Positions 1-14,000 of a stretch of DNA of 64,000 bases are shown in pieces. The stretch spans positions 14,338,874-14,402,873 of the forward strand of contig OZ005607.1 of NCBI GenBank assembly GCA_963930655.1, written 5' to 3'. A program made the translations under genes and the position numbers. The first letter of the stretch is position 1. Each line of letters begins with the position of its first letter. The notes beneath the pieces were generated by a model. It was not told where the DNA came from. It was given only the letters and a program-made list of their open reading frames with translations, and ran no database searches. Source of the DNA: Myrica gale (taxonomy: Eukaryota; Streptophyta; Magnoliopsida; Fagales; Myricaceae).

Positions 1-535
1 GACCCTACAATGGTTGGAAAATATTTCCTCGAGGATTAAACTTAACTCAAATTTTATTCTCTTCAAAACTAAGACGCTGCTTTGAATTGAAAAGAACCAA
101 TTCCTCAATTCACCTTTGATATAGCCTTCCACGGCATAATACTGTCGATCTGTTTTCATCAATGCAGTTTGACCTGTCTGCCGTGAAGCTTCGGCCTTTC
201 TGCCTCTTTAACATCTACTTCCAAGTGAATTCACAGGGCGGGTGGAATTTCTAGTTCCACCAGCAACTCGTCTAAGACCCAAGTAGTAGTTTTGTCTGCT
301 GCTCAACAAATCCCTACTGCATAGGCAAAAGTCGGTAAAGCAAAAAATAATTTAAAAATCAAGAGAATAATGGACATAAATATGCAAACATTAATTAATA
401 ACAAATCATCCAAGGCATCATATAAAAGGCTACACCTCACCTGAGCTCAGATGAGTTGCACATGTATATCTGAATGGGAAAACCACAAGGTGTTGATTAT
501 CGTATCAGCCGAATTCAAACTTTAAGCAAATTCAG
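1..535. other. SMG8 3' flank, no gene recognised
   Basis: This stretch lies immediately downstream of the SMG8 stop codon, which is on the minus strand. I see no convincing coding exon, RNA gene or repeat. Part of it is probably the SMG8 3' untranslated region and terminator, but no polyadenylation site can be fixed. Low-confidence description only. Confidence 0.4.
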
Positions 536-3500
536 CTACTTATGAAATCCTTCATCAAGACTGCTTCCCCTTGACATGAGCTGCAATGTGGTGCCCTTGG
601 TAATCCAGGCAGTCAATTCTGGTTTGTGTTCGAAAGGATTAAAAGGATGTAGACTTCCACCCTCCAGGTGCGCACCATACACAGAGGGAAGTCTAAGTGA
701 AAGGAAACTATCTGGTGGTAAGATCACTCGGCATCCAAGACTGAACTGCAATTTTTCCTCGTGGTCCGGGATCGATTTAGGCAGGCATGATGGCTGCATT
801 TAAGCAATTGCTATAATGTAAGGAAAATTAAACTTAAAATCTCCAAAAAGATCTAACCCAAGTTTCTAACAGAAACATGCAGCGTGTGTATGCCAGAATT
901 AACAAACTGAAAGTTTTCAACTGAAATAGTGGACAGCAACATTTAATAAAAAGTTCAGGCCTAAGATGAACCAAACCTTGAAGGGAGTTTATTGCCCCAA
1001 AAAAGTATATTCTAATACTAATGGCCAAGTGAAAATTAAAAAATCTTTGCTGATTCTAATGAGTCCAGAAGAGATGAATGATACCAGAAGTGTGCAAATA
1101 ATAAGCATAAAGACAAATCCACAACTTCCAAGATTAACAAAAGAAAATGCTTCCATAGTGTCCAACATGTAAGCCATAACTTCAACAGAAATAAAGCTGG
1201 AAACAAAGGACAACTTTAGCTCCAATTTCTACTACTCGTACTCTTGGAGACTTCCAGAAAGAAAACTACCTCAAGTAGTATTTGATGTATGTGAAGTTAA
1301 GCATTTTACAGTCAGAAAATTATACATACCTCGAATTGTATGATAGGGGATGTTGCTAAAATGATTGGAAAAGGAGGTGTGACCTACAAGAAAATTCCAT
1401 TTATTAGATATTTGGTAATTAAGACCTAACGTACAAGGTAAAGCAAACTCCAAGAGACTCTAGTTTCTAGGAAAGTCTATTCATGGAACAACCAGACGGC
1501 AGTCATGTGTTCTCTGAATGTCTCTCCTTTTATACATGGATAGAACTCTCAACACAGCTAGTTCATCAAAAGACTATCCTCTAGATTAGTGTGCAACAAC
1601 AGAAATCAATTGTCAATGAGGAAAAAGGCGTCCTGACTTATTTTACTCTCTAAAGCACTAGAAGAAGGTAAGAAATGAGATATTCAGAATGAGTTAGATG
1701 TGCAAAATTGAATATCTTAATTCAAACAAGACGTGGAGAATACAGAGAGCATCCAGTCTCTCTCTCCTTGGCAGTGTAGAAGGTATTCAATTTGTCACCG
1801 TGTTTTGCATTAAACAATATGACACTATTCCTATAATTTTTGTAGACAATTATTGTAGCAACTTATGCAAATCATTTCAGCTAGTATGTTTACAGGGCAA
1901 AAACACTATGGATCCTAGTAAATATTTGATCTCTTGTATTATACTTCAACCTTGCATCTAATACTTGAAAATTCAACACTGAATGAAACAGCCACTGTAA
2001 ATTAACTCTCAAGGAAAGGGCTTATATAAAAAAAAAAAATTAACTCTCAAGGAAAGGGGACTTTAATGTCCAGAAGAAAGCCCATATCTTTTAGGAGAGG
2101 AACTAGGGCAATGTAAGAAAAATGCACATAAGCAATTTTTTTGTACCAGAAAAATCCTTTGAAGCTGGGATATTGTGCCAGCGAACTTAATCTTTGGAAG
2201 ACCCTTTTTCCTGGAAAGCCTGCAGTGTGGACAGTTCATGAAGATTGGTAAATTTCTATTCAGCATGGAGAAAGCACATCCCTCATCATCGAGGCTGAAA
2301 GAATGAAAGCCTGCTTCAATCTCTTTTACAAAGTTCGGCACTTTAGACGCACTGAGGGATGCCTGATTCTCTTCTTTCCCAGGCCCAGAGAACTTTGTCA
2401 TTCCACCAAAGTTTAGATCACCATTACCCACAAGCTCTTTTAACTTATTGACATTTTTCTCCTTATTCATAGTATTAGCAGGCATGAGTTTTGAGTTTCG
2501 ATGACCTTTAACATGACCCCCATTTTTACCCAATTTTGAAGGATACACCACATTATAATCTGAAATTTCAACCAACGCAGCAATATGAGAGTCTTGAGGC
2601 AATGAATATGAGGATCCAAGTTCATTGAGATGCTCCGGATTCAGTAGGAAACGATGGCCATGGGGGCACTCATGCTCAAATCCAACATATACTATTTCAT
2701 GCTTCAAAGAGCTGTACGGTTTGACTCTATCACCACCATTGACATTTACAGGAACTACATTACTGCCTATCTGCAAGAAGGGGTCACCATTTGTGCAGCC
2801 ATTAGCATCCACGCCATTTAATGTTTCCTCAACAGATGCAAAATCTTGAAACTTATGAGATCCCTGATGGTAATCAGTTGCATGGACCTGTTCAACATTC
2901 CAATCTCTTGTCACACTTTGCTTAACCTTATCTGAAACAGATGAAGATGGCTTCCTCTTCTGGAGAGGAGGAAATCCTGAATCTGCAGCTGCCGATCCAG
3001 CAACAACTGCAGAAAATGGTTTTCTCAAGGTAAAATTGGGAAGATCTCTACCAAAACTGATTTTATTGTCATCAGATTTGATGTTTTCTGAAGGTTTCCC
3101 TTGATGTGCACACCCGGTCTGCAAATCTCCAGAGTACAACTGTGCATTACTGGTTTTTCTGATATCTGTATCACCATTAAATTCAACCTTGGGACTCATA
3201 CTTGACCTCCTCAGAGAACTATGTCGCCCAGCACTTTCTGGTAACCCGTATGGGCCTTTGCGCGTCTCTAGAAATATGGTCCATCTCAAAAGAAACTTCT
3301 GAGTGGCAGAGAACCCACTCTGAAGCAAGCCTTTGGAAGGCTCATAGTACGTTGCACCCCCGACACGTATTAAACTCCATGAGGACAACTGAATAGGTCC
3401 TGCAATGCTTTCTTCTGGAAGCTGGAGGGCAGGAAGGAGCTTGTCACAGTTTGGAGAGCAATTAGAAGTAATATTTGCTGATTTAAAATCAAAAGGGTCA

Positions 3501-6281
3501 GCTTGCAGCTGCCGTGAACGGCCACATGCACAAGCACGAAGGAATACATATCCGCTAGAATGTGGCTTTGCTCCGGCTCCCAAAAGTGACTCATCAGTTT
3601 GGACATCATGCCTCTGGTGCATGCATGGCTTTCCGGTCAAACTAAAAGCATCGCAGAGCTGCCTCCCAGATTTCCATATAGTTGCACATTCATCTTCCAA
3701 CTTTTTCGCAAAAAGTTGCACAGCAGGTCCCTTCACCATTGAGCGAAAAGCATGCAAAGATTTCTCCAGGTGAGCCTCATGAAGAGAAGTTTGATAACAA
3801 GCAGGCAAATCATTTAAGTAAACCTCTTTGGCAGCTGGAAGGGCTCTTTCGCACCACAAAGTGGAAAATTTTGTGTTCAGTCCTCGACCACATTCTAACC
3901 AAGATACTGCAACATCTATAGGCTCCATCTTTCTTGAAATAGATCCTTCAACCTGCGGTGGAGCACTGCTCCGTAGTCGAGGTTTTTTTCTGGTAATTTC
4001 AGCTTCATCTATGCACCCACCTTTACCATAAAGCACTCCTTGCAAAAGTAGTTGACTAGAAGATAACCAAATTTCCAGATTTGGAAGTTCAGGAGTGGTA
4101 AATGTCTTTCCAGATGCAACTGAGGCAGCAGCCGCAGCTGCAGCAACAGCAACCATACCAGCACCAGCTGCTGAACCACTGTTGGTACTAGTAACCAGGC
4201 CCCCTCTGCCTCTTAAAATATCAGACTGCCGGCAAATGAACTCCTTTATGGGTAGTATATCCTCTCTGCTCGCACTAGGACCATGGGTTTCAAGCAGAAG
4301 AAAATCTGACGATGCTTTCCCATTCAAAACATCTTCTACAAGGCCAGTGGCAAACTCAAGAGATTCACACCTCTGAATTGTAGACCGATCTACCAGTGCA
4401 ACTGCCCTCGATGCATCAAGTGAAAACAACGATGCAGAACTTGAAGAACTCCCACTTCTTGAGCCAGGATGACTAGTTTCAGAACCTGAAAGTGTTCGGC
4501 ATTTCTTAAGTAAAAAGCGAATCTGTGCTTCAAGAGATGACTGCAGTTTCTTCCTAAAACCACCTTCAGATCTACTCACAGGGCGTGCAAGCACCATAAC
4601 AGAACCAGAACCTTTAACTGGAATGCTTGGTCTTGCTATATTAACACTAGAAGATTGATCAAGAGAGGAGGTATCTGTTGATTCCTCCACATTAGAACTT
4701 GGATTTGCAACATCTGAGAAATCATCAACAAAAACAAACAGTATGACCGGAGTACACTGTCCTGGAAACAAAGAGGTATAAGAACCTAAACCTGACATGA
4801 GAGAAATAGATGAAGCATTGCGATTCAAGGTGGCACCACTTCTGCTTGGAGAAGGATTGTTGGAGGAGGTGGTTGAAGTGGTAGGTCGTGAGGATGATGA
4901 AGAATGTGGCCTAGATGACAGCGAGGGTGTAGTTCGGGATCTTACAAATGGAGCCAAAGCATGCTTGGCAGCTTGTAAAACTCGAAATTGTTTCAAAATT
5001 TGAGTACCAAAGCGTGATCCCTCTTGAATGTATATTATTACATGGCAAACCTGCATGCATTGATAACTGAACTAATGAGCAGATATTCCACTTGATAGAC
5101 TACATTATCAACAAAAAACAAACATAATACATAAACACATCAATCAAGAACCCAAAATACTTGATCTTGGAGGCTAAACAACTTCAATGTCATTGAACGC
5201 GCCCCCCCCCCCCACCCCCCCCCCCCCCAAATAGCACTTTTTCTTTATCGAATGCAAATAACATAGAAATAGGACGAAGTTTAAAAGAAATGACAAATTC
5301 CTGGTAATTTCTTTCAATTTCTCGAAAACCTCTTTGTTGCTAATGAACTATTCCTGTGTTGCTAACACAGGTGCTTGTGTAACATACCAATCAAACGGGG
5401 AAAAAAGTCTGTATCAACAAAATTTGTGACATTCATTTTCCGAGTCTAAGGAACTCTAAAACCTGCCTATTTATTACTGAACAAACTTCAACCATATTAA
5501 CCATTAGAAGGAATGCAACTTAAAAACAAAGTATCACCCTAAAAGTTATGAAGGGGATCAGAACTTGCCATAGAACTGAATTAGGACATCGTATTTTCCC
5601 CAAACACTCAACTAAATTTGCACCTGTGGTCTTAAGACACATACTCAAATCATATGCGTGTCAGTATGACTCAACTCTCGCAGCATTGGATTCTAGTCCT
5701 TGTAAAAGCCCAATGGGTAGGTCTGTTTGTCTTAGCTTCCGTTACCCTCTTTAATCTTTTACCAAATCGATTAAAAAGACAAAAAGACAGGATGGAAAAG
5801 AACCACTCACGGTGAACATGAAGAGCATCCCCTGTAGATCCCCGCAGTCGTGCTCCTCAATGGCCGAAGCGAAACACCACCCCGCATCCAACAGGCGATC
5901 CACTGCGGGGCAGCGTATTGGAGAAAACTGCAAAAATAAAATCCCCTTCTCGTGGTCGTGATAGTAGTTGATTCTCCTATACTTGAACCACTCCCTCACC
6001 TCTTCTTTATCCATTGGGCACAAGGGCTTGTCCAGGTCGCCGGAGCCGAAGATGTTGGAGTCGATGACGCGGTTGATGAGCCCGGTGGAGTGGTTCGGTC
6101 TTGAGGAAATGAAGCCGACCACGACGACGCCGTCCGGAGAGCGATGTTGTGATGAAGATGACGGTGAGGTATCTGGAGGAGGGAGAGGGTTTTGGATGGG
6201 CGCGGGTGTAAGAGAAGAGGGTGGGGGCCGAATTAGGACCCGCATGGCGGAGGGGTTGGGGTTAGAAGGGTCCATACGCAT
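536..6281 (-). CDS. SMG8: Nonsense-mediated mRNA decay factor SMG8, four coding exons
   Basis: SMG8 is a subunit of the SMG1 kinase complex that controls UPF1 phosphorylation in nonsense-mediated mRNA decay. Exons read on the minus strand are 6281-5811, 5050-2147, 1383-1330 and 793-536. All junctions are GT-AG and phase 0, giving 157+968+18+85 codons (1228 aa). The start is the first ATG of the exon (M-R-M-D-P), ahead of a Pro/Ser-rich N-terminus and the family block VVGFISSRP. Exon 2 opens with VCHVIIYIQ, carries Cys-rich clusters (CACGRSRQLQ, CPHGHRFLLNP, CPHCRLSRKK) and ends PKIKFAGTISQLQRIFL. The 54-bp third exon supplies VTPPFPIILA, which a simple ORF search misses. The last exon ends with QFSLGCRVILPP and PELTAWITKGTTLQ. 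No frameshift or internal stop was found. Intron 1 (5051-5810) contains a C-homopolymer tract. The gene looks functional; the assignment rests on remembered family sequence. Confidence 0.93.
5202..5229. repeat. C-homopolymer tract in SMG8 intron 1
   Basis: Nearly uninterrupted run of C with a single A inside it, lying in the first intron of the minus-strand SMG8 gene. On the transcript it is a run of G. Length is likely polymorphic or prone to assembly error. Confidence 0.85.
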
Positions 6282-6299
6282 GGAAAAACGCGATTTTGG

Positions 6300-8450
6300 A
6301 GTGGCTGGCTTATTGCTTTAGGTTCGGACTTCCATGGAAAAGTAAGAGATTTGCGTTCTGGGTTTGGGGGAGGACTGACTGTTCTATAAGCCCTCGCCAA
6401 TTTTCGACTTTGCAAAGACCAAGCAAAGAAATGGCACCAAGCTGCGTCAAGCTTTTCGCAATACCAGCATATGCCTCCTGGTATCAGCTTCTGCCCTTTC
6501 AACAACACACCCAGTTCCAGACGATCTTCTCCATCGAACTCCCTGATCTCCGAAAGTCACACATATATACTATATTTAGGTTTAGTGAAATTTTGAACCC
6601 CAATTTTCAAAAATTACAGAATATCATATCTTACACCTAAATTTTATGAACTGGATTCGAATAATTGAGAGTTCAACACAAACAACAAATACTCGATCAC
6701 AGTGTGAGTTAAGTCTCACAATTTGTATATAATTCGAACTCAAGTATATTCCTTCATCTAAGAGTAAAACTTCATCTTTTCAACGATTAAGTAATCTTAT
6801 CTTCTTAACAAATTAATTTGAAAAATTTCATACGATTAACAAAACCGCTTAGGGTTAAAAAAACAAAGCCAATACTAATAGAATTATGTTTCAAACAAGA
6901 GATTTACGCTAAAAAAAATATTATTCATTTTCTCTGTTTTGGTTATTATTAGGCATCGTAAGATAATACACCGAAACCAACAGACGACTATTACAATAAT
7001 CTTCCCAACATGGAATCAGTAACATAATCTCATTTTTAAAATTGAAATTTTATTTTAATGTTTTGGGTACTTATGTGGTGTTTGGCGCGTGAGAATTAAT
7101 GAAGGAGTGAAGATAGTTATAATTTGAATGAATATTTTAAAAGTTGGAATGCTCAAAATTTTAGGAATCAAATACAAAATAATGTGCCAAATCCACTTTA
7201 CCTATACGTTTTAATCTTTCTAAAATCACAAAGAGGGGGTTAGAGGTTGGGAAATTTAAAAAGTACTGTACAGTAGAAAACGAAAATACTATGAAATATT
7301 GAAATCTCAGTAATTATAGGTATATGATTGCGATAATAGAGGTATACAAGGAGATTAATAGAAAAGAAAAACAAGTGCTTTACAAGGTAATAAATAAAAA
7401 ATATTGCTAAGGAAATAATCTAGCACTCAAACACCACTTACTACTGGACTAAAGTCTTTGACTCAGCTAGCTCTTCATCCCACGACTCCAACAACAGATA
7501 TGATTTTTGAATTAATTTTGAGTTTAATAGAATAGATAAAGGATAATCTTATTTTTTATTTTAAAAGTTAAGGGATAGTGGCTGAATTGTATTTTTTAAT
7601 AACCTGTATTTTTCCTAAAAATATCTTAATTAGTAAGAGTGAGATGATTTTACAAAGATTTGAACTTATTAATCTTATAGATTATCTTTTCGTGCTAATA
7701 TTTTATGAAAAGTCATTAGTACCCTTAATTTGAAACTTTTATTATCTATTAGCTTTTTAACATTTCTAGTGAGTGAAATTTTATTAATAAATATTCTATT
7801 TAATGATTAACTTAATTTTATTGGCGTTTTCTTTAGTTTTCTAGAAATTGTAGCTTTAATCTCGATATTTGATTTTTAGTTGCTTAGATGGCTATATTTT
7901 ATTTAATTCGTAATTTTCTTAAGAAATACATTTCTTACCTATTCTTGACTAAATTGTCATTTGTTGTCTTTTTGTATAAAAAATTTGCTAATAAAAAAAT
8001 TTATATTCTTAATATTCGTAATTAATAATTCATGTTTGTATTTATTTTTCAAGTTAAATAACATGCTTATATGATACTTTGATATATTTTATGAAATACC
8101 AATATCTTCATTTTTAAACTTTATGAATTTTTGATCTCATTGCCTTAATTTCTAATTAAGAGACTATAATGTATTTTGCAGAAATATAATTATATTAAGC
8201 AGTTTGCTAAATTATTTCTTTAACTAATAGGATTGATAACCTACATATTTAATGTTCTAAATAATTTTTAAGCTTTGCAAATTATTTTTACCAATTGATA
8301 ATCTAGTTTTAATTGGAAATTTCAATAATAATTATATTAAATAATTTTTTTGCATGTGTGACACTTGAAAATCTCTCCCTAATGCCACCTATTTCTTGCA
8401 TGTGTGACAAGTGTCTTAGGAGACTTAACATATGTTACAAGTGGTGTGAC
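6300..8450. other. AT-rich spacer upstream of SMG8
   Basis: Contains the SMG8 5' flank and promoter on the minus strand (from about 6282 upward), then very AT-rich DNA with no supported coding exon, RNA gene or clear repeat. It may include the upstream part of the LTR-like fragment that follows, since short TGTGACA-like words recur at 8355-8445, but no boundary can be set. Confidence 0.5.
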
Positions 8451-9244
8451 AAATGGCTACATTGCAATCTTTTAACCATAGTTTAACGCTAGTTAACCTA
8501 GGCTATAAAATGGGGAGGGGGCAGTTATTTGGCCATTCATTCTTCGGCCAAAGAGAGAACAAAGAATGAGAGTTGCGGTGAGAGTGAAAAGGAGAAGAAG
8601 AAAGGAAGAAAGAAGAGAAAAATAAAAATAAGAAAAGGGAGAGAAAAGATGAAGAAAAAAAAGGAGAGGAAAGGAGAGGGATCGGTAAGGAAGAAGAAGA
8701 GAAGGGAAGGAATGTGAAGAAAAATAAGAAACAAGAAGGAGAAAAAGGAAAGAAAAAAGAAAGAAAGAAAGAAAGAGAGAACTTGAGGTAAGGAGTAGTT
8801 TTTACTATATGTGATGGGAAAACATGATTTTTGCATGTTTTTACTTACTGAATTTGTAAATATTATGCCCTATACGTTGGATGCAAGAAGGAAATGCTTA
8901 GGTTAATTAGTTTTTAGCATAAGATCATGTGCTAGAAGCATTTGCATGTCAAAAATATTGGGTTTTCTTTGACTACTTTCAAGTATATGATGTTGTGTAG
9001 TGTTTGATTGCTCAAGATGAAATTATGTTGTCATATATTGTGTTGGGAGGAAGGGAAGGCCACGGTTTGGCCATTGGTTTTGTTGGATGAAGTTGTATGT
9101 GTGGTTTTGTAACTTGTGAAGCATATTACATGTGCTATGTTCAAATTTATGCAATGTGGAAAGTTTTAATGATAGTCGAATGGCGAGGATGGCTTTTTGA
9201 GATGTAAAATGGCAAGGCAAGGCCTTGAAAGGGAGCCTATGAGC
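8451..9244 (+). mobile_element. LTR-like retrotransposon fragment
   Basis: A TATA-like box (GCTATAAAATGGGG near 8500) is followed by a TTTGGCCATTC/TTCGGCCA motif, a long purine-rich GA tract (about 8550-8785) and a GAGGTAAG splice-donor-like word. This order of TATA, GGCC motif, GA-rich leader and GGTAAG is shared with the long LTRs at 9609-13272, 18872-20722 and 44440-47438. The fragment is cut off at 9245 by the 3' end of the LINE. No terminal boundary or target duplication was found, so the assignment is by analogy. Confidence 0.45.
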
Positions 9245-9608
9245 TTTTTTTTCTCTCTAAATAAACCAAACTTTCATTAACTAAAGAAAGGATAATCAGA
9301 ATCACAATCACAATACAAAGTAGGATAGGGAATACAACTAGAATCTAGGAAACCAGAAATGTGAAACCGAGCTGCCCATCTTGTAAGCAGATGAGCTTGG
9401 AGGTTTAGTCTACGAGGAACCAGTGAATGGCCCAAGTAGACTGACCCTGGAATAGTCGCCTGATCAAAAAGATAATATCCTCAATCTTCCAACAGGGAGG
9501 AGTATCATTTTGCACAATATCATCACAAAGCAAACGACAATCCGATTCAAAAATAACAGATGACCAACGGTACTGCAAGGCAATTTCTACCGCACGAACC
9601 ACAACCAT

Positions 9609-12600
9609 TGTCACACCCCGAACACAGTCCCGCAGGGACCGTGACAACCGCGAGCAATCACGAGGAGAAAGCTCCAGCGTACTCTTACAGTCAAACATAC
9701 AACGGAAAAATATAGGATCGTGAGAGAGACGAGCCAAACTCGTAACATCATGAAGGTCCTCAAAAAACTTGTATCTTAATATACACATAACATGATTACA
9801 CATAAACAGGTGACAAATCACATCGATCAGGTCATCACAACAAAACACATAACAATGATCTTCTAAGTCAGATAGTCCTCCTGACTTCCTTCACCTGAGG
9901 CATCTGGAATGACACAGTTTTAAAAACGTGAGTCAAAAAGACTCAGTAAGGGAAAAACATAACTTTAAAAAAACATGATCTTAAACGTTGGACTTGCTTA
10001 ACATGAGAATTCCTAATTCGTGATGCACATGCATGTTCCATGATTATGCACGTGCCCTTGATCGTAAAACTTGTTCTCGTTCTTGCATTTGGCTCATGGC
10101 CCTTGAAAATAGTGCATTCTTGATTTGTGGGCTACTTACGCTCCATTTGACCCCTGGAGTCTGGGTTGTGCGTTCCCATCGGAACTATCTCCCTTACCCT
10201 TAGGGACTTTTCATTTGGTCGAGCTAGCCCGTAGTTGCCCCAGGCCTGATGGCTAGACACGACCCTTGGAGGCCCACACCTTCTCATTGTCCTTCAGTGT
10301 GGTTGCACAACCTCTTAGGATTCACCCAACCTTCTCGCATTCGTCCTTCGGTATGGGAGTCCATCTTGATGGTACGGTACCGACCAGAGCCCTTAACTTG
10401 ACTTGTCTTACCATAAAACTTTGTATATGACATTGCATAAAAATCACTTTTAGAAAATCATGCAATGCTGATGCCATGTCATGCTTACTTGAAATGTCAT
10501 GCTCAATCGTGAAACTATGCAGCGTGTCATTCCAGTTTTGAAAAATGTAAGCTTACTTACAATCCACTTACCTCGGTCTCCTGAGTAATGGTACGAAGAT
10601 CGCCTACAAGCGATTCAAATACCTCTTAGATACTTAGGAATTAAGCACATAAACATACAAGAAAAATATTTGTATTTATTTCGGTTTTTCCCCAAAATTA
10701 CATTTCTGAAAATGCTATATCATTTACAAAGGTCCACTTTAGAAAACTCTTATTAAACACTTGATAAAAGTATTTATCACAACAACATAGAATCCTAAGT
10801 TAAAAATAGCAACTATTAAGGTCTAATACCACTAACTTAACCTCTTGATCTCTATAGGTGCTGATCTATTTCGCTACACACTAACCACTTAGATATGTTG
10901 CTGACTAAGACCCTAATTAACTAAATTTCAAGGCTTGAAATCAATAATAATCATATCCTAACTAAGTCTCCAAAACAGCAAGGTTAATGTTGCCAAAAAA
11001 TCCAAGCTTTGTTAATCAACCTAATTAATACCAACCCGGTCTTTAAGATTCATCATTTATGCTTAACTTACTTGCAAGATTTATTTTAACACTAAACCTA
11101 GGTTTTAACCTCTAACTCATTCGGCCATGACATTAAATTCACTTATACATTACATGCAAATTATCTTTCATCTACCATTTATTTGGCCATTAGGGTTTTG
11201 AATCATAAAGTGTCACTTGCTATACTTATTTAACTTAGGCTTTCTTTCCATCTTAACTTAACACTTACAATACTATTATTGAACCTTAAGTCTTGATCTA
11301 CTAAGTGGTTTTCCAATTGCATGCAACATAAAACCAACACATAGCTTCAAACCTAGGGTTCTTAACTCCAATCATTCGGCCATCAATCTAGGTTCCACTT
11401 CTAAGCCATTCGGCCACCAACAACTTATGTGCATGTCATCCAAATATATAATCCCAACCTCCAGCAACTAAACTCACAACCTAAGTGGTGCTAATCATCA
11501 TGAATGTCCAGATCTACACCAAACTCACACATGCATGAGGTTCACAAGCAAGAATACATTCCACCTTCACATAATCTCTACCTCCATCAACCATATCACA
11601 AAATCAACTCCAGCAGAACCAACCTATTAGATCTAACCATAATATACAAAATGACAGCAAGATACATGGCCAAATCAAAGGGAAACAAACATGCAAGGTT
11701 CGGCCATCAACATCAAATTGCACCTTCAACCATATTCGGCCTTACCTTGGTGTTTGGGCACAAGTTTGCTTAAAAGAAGAGGGCACCTAGCATAAAAATA
11801 TTTAAGGTCAGAAACTATGGAGAAATCAATTAAAACAACACATGCAAATTGAAATCTACCTCTACCTTCCACTAGAACACTCGGTTATCACCAAAATCCT
11901 CCACTACACTTCAACTTTCGGTTCCTCCCACAAGAGTAGTTCCAAGGGCTGAGAATGGTGTCTACAAGGTCCTGAGATGGAAGCTTATGGTGAGGGAAAG
12001 AGAAAAGTAACAGCAGCTGGAAATAGCTTGAAGAAAACTAAGCAAAGTTGGAGCTTGAAGTGGTTCGGCCAAGAGGGTGAGAAAGCTGAAATCAGTTTTT
12101 GTCAAAGGGGAAATGGGCTGAATGAAGTGAGATATCCGGCCACCAAGAGAGAAGAAACAAGCTGAGCAAAGGGAGAAGGTTTCGACCACAAGAGAAAAGA
12201 AGGCAAGCTAGAGCAAAGAGAGGTGAGCTTCGGTTTCAAGAGAAAAGAGAGAGAGAGTAGCAAGCTTGAAATGGGAGACAATGAAGTTCGGTCAAGGGGA
12301 AAAAGGAAGCAAATGAAATGAAGGGAAGTGAGGTTGATGCAATACGTGAAAGGCAAGTTTGAAAATGCATTTGGACTCAATCTTTGACAAGAGGGGAAAG
12401 GGTGAAGCTTTGTTATTTCCGTCAAAGCCAATTGGTTGCATGGGCGGCAACCAACCATGCAAGGCCACCTTGCATCACACTTGGCACTTCAAATTCATCT
12501 CCCAAGGCCTTCACGTGATCACCAAGGAAAAGCAAATTCAATTTGCTCATAAGCCTATCACGTGAACTACACTTAGTCTCTAGAAATTTCTCTCTTTTTG

Positions 12601-13272
12601 CTTCACATATAACTTTCTTGCCATATCACTTATCTACTTTTCATTTCACTTATCATATAGGTACCTTGGCTTATCACAATATATGTATTGTAACTTATCT
12701 CCAATAAGCACTTTAACTTATCTAAATCAACACCATAACTTATCATCCTAATATAACTATGATAAGCACACACACTTATCAATTAAATTCTTTTCAAGCT
12801 TTCATATATATCTAGTAACTTATCATTTTAATTTCTCTAATGATAATTAAGACTACATAATGATGATTAAGGCTACCTATTAAAAGACACAAAATATTTT
12901 ATATGCTTAACATAAATTTCATGACCATTATATCATGATTTCCTACTTAGAGATTTTCGGCCATGATATATCAAATTTCTCTTCATATATTAATTTTCAT
13001 GGATTATGGAATAAGCAATGGAAAAATATAAGTTCATAAAAGAAATTTACCTAGCAAGATTCGACTCTTAGGAAAAATAGAATTAAACTTGTACTAAAAA
13101 CTTCCACAATGAAAAAGAAATTATCTAAAGGAAATTCTTAAATAAAATTTCATAATAAGTTAATGTACCATAAACATTAAACTTAGGTCATACATTGGCC
13201 AAAAATATGGCCCCATAAGTTAAATTAAAATGAATACATAGGAAATAGCAAAAGGATAAACGGGGCCTCACA
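9609..13272 (-). mobile_element. Solo LTR (3.66 kb) nested in the LINE
   Basis: Read on the minus strand it begins TGTGAGGCCCCG at 13272 and ends CGGGGTGTGACA at 9609, with flanks ATGGC and ATGGT (5-bp target duplication with one mismatch) inside the LINE RNase H. It shares with the LTR at 44440-47438 an end block (ACTGAGTC, TGTGTCATTCCAGATGCCTCAGGTGAAG split over two words, and TTCGGGG-GTGACA) and repeated ATGGCCGAA motifs. No gag-pol coding is present, so it is a solo LTR, probably Ty3/gypsy. Small open frames inside it are not genes. Confidence 0.85.
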
Positions 13273-14000
13273 GCCATAGCTTCGCCCACTAATGGGTCCG
13301 TAGCCTGAATGCGCTTCATGTAAGCAATACAGAGGGAGCTAGAAGAGTCTCGGCAAGAGACAGCTACATAAGATCCATTGAGACGTATAGCAACGTCGAA
13401 GTTGATCTTTATCCATCCCGGATTCGGGGGGGACCAAGAACAAGATAGGGTAGGGACTCGAGATAACCAAGTTGTTTGATGAGTCAAGAAATGTCTAGAT
13501 AGTGAGGACTTGAGTTCATAAAACACCACTTTTTTATCTTCAAGTAATGCTTGATTTCTGGAATACCAAAGAACATCAAAAGACAAAGCAACTTGGAGTA
13601 TAAACCTATTGAAGGAAGAGTGATTGACCCCCAGAGTAGAAACTCCATTAATTAAGCACCCCACCCAAGCTGCTGGAGAATCCATGGGTATGCGAGAAAT
13701 GTCAAGGGGCCAGTCTGAAGTACTCCACAAGTACCTAGCTGCCACACACCAATGGAAAATATGAAGAATGGAATCTTGAGCATCGCCACAATTTGCACAT
13801 GTAGCAATAGACATGCTGCCACCAAAAGATGCAGGTGCACGGATTGGCAGCGCCTCAGATGCTACCTTCCAAAGTAGTAACTTTAGCCGATCTTGACGGG
13901 GTAGCTTCCAAAGGTGGGACCAGTCTTGCTCTGAGAGAAAACACTGATGCGATCTTCGAGTAGCTTGCATTTGAAGAACAACTTCTTTAACAGAAAACAT
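13188..14000 (-). pseudogene. LINE zf-RVT and RNase H start, cut by an LTR
   Basis: Carries the WKLPRQDRLKLLLWKVASEALP block and a Cys/His cluster (CANCGDAQDSILHIFHWC) typical of the zf-RVT region, then the RNase H start (PGWIKINFDVAIR). The LINE frame ends at GEAMA near 13273, where LTR sequence begins. The RNase H resumes at 9608 with VVVRAVEIALQYRW and FESDCRLL. Joining the two sides restores a continuous domain, which shows the LTR is an insertion. Confidence 0.85.

Noticed and set aside
2625..4376. Several plus-strand open frames (2625-2849, 3405-3773, 4095-4376 and others)
   Set aside because: They are antisense shadows of the large SMG8 exon; no independent domain, start context or splice support.
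8529..8836. Lys/Glu-rich and Phe/Leu-rich frames on both strands
   Set aside because: They arise from a GA-rich low-complexity leader of an LTR-like fragment, not from a gene.
11962..12565. Overlapping frames of 60-118 codons on both strands
   Set aside because: They lie inside the solo LTR at 9609-13272, in its purine-rich leader; no conserved domain.
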